DNA of 5,557 nucleotides. Source: SLQH01 sp964612995 (lineage in GTDB: Bacteria; Planctomycetota; UBA11346). Shown one piece after another: positions 5,505 to 5,557 of this stretch. The notes under the pieces are model-generated. The model made no database searches. It saw nothing but the letters and a program-made list of their open reading frames with translations, and was not told the origin of the DNA. Every line of letters begins with the position of its first letter. Positions within the stretch are counted from its first letter, which is position 1. The position numbers and the translations under genes were made by a program. The DNA lies in assembly GCA_964612995.1 (NCBI GenBank), contig CAZTGE010000208.1:1-5557 (forward strand), read 5' to 3'.

Positions 5505-5533
5505 AGTATGCAAGCGGGCCCCAACGACCTCAA
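5505..5533 (-). promoter_or_regulatory. Promoter of the TPR-protein gene (sigma70 type)
   Basis: On the minus strand TTGAGG (5533-5528), a 17-nt spacer (5527-5511) and CATACT (5510-5505) each match the sigma70 consensus at four of six positions with ideal spacing. Transcription would start near 5498 and give a leader of about 55 nt before the GTG at 5443. The in-frame TTG at 5533-5531 is the -35 itself, which rules it out as the translation start. Confidence 0.6.
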
Positions 5534-5557
5534 GCCCGAATGGGCGTCCTGTGCCAG

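Overview
The window is GC-rich bacterial DNA in which every supported gene lies on the minus strand, so it reads from right to left. It holds a TPR-repeat exported protein gene (3152-5443), recN (1137-2783), a STAS-domain protein gene (625-1134), and the first ~380 nt of a 16S rRNA gene (1-379) that runs off the left edge.

The organism is probably a member of the Planctomycetes-Verrucomicrobia (PVC) group or a relative. The 16S fragment carries the 'GGCATGCAAGTCG' form of the early conserved region. It also has a one-base variant of the usual EUB338 probe site (GCAGCCTCCCGTAGGAGT at 12-29), a form I recall as typical of Lentisphaera-like lineages. The STAS protein, with its DST-F-M-G loop and C-terminal helical tail, resembles proteins I associate with Verrucomicrobia, Kiritimatiellae and Lentisphaerae. 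No finer placement can be defended by eye.

Layout from right to left. A sigma70-type promoter (TTGAGG, 17 nt, CATACT at 5533-5505) drives the 763-codon TPR gene, whose mRNA leader carries a small hairpin. The gene is closed by a perfect 12-bp stem-loop (3095-3123). Next comes a 311-nt gene-free stretch (2784-3094) with a 13-bp direct repeat, a nested 9-bp inverted repeat, a weak promoter candidate and a possible 23-codon small ORF with a strong Shine-Dalgarno sequence. recN follows, and its stop codon is 2 nt from (or overlapped by) the STAS start, so the two form a translationally coupled pair. A 9-bp hairpin spans the STAS stop codon. About 45 nt further on is a perfect -35 (TTGACA) with a plausible -10 and a GC-rich discriminator, which I take as the rRNA promoter. 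A ~167-nt structured leader then leads into 16S.

Functionally, recN is a DNA double-strand-break repair ATPase, and the STAS protein is probably a regulatory partner-switch component. The TPR protein is probably a periplasmic or membrane-anchored scaffold with an OB-like N-terminal domain. No mobile element, CRISPR array or tRNA is visible. I see no clear evidence for a wholly new system. The parts least explained are the recN-STAS coupling beside a ribosomal RNA promoter, the recN upstream region, and the OB-TPR protein.
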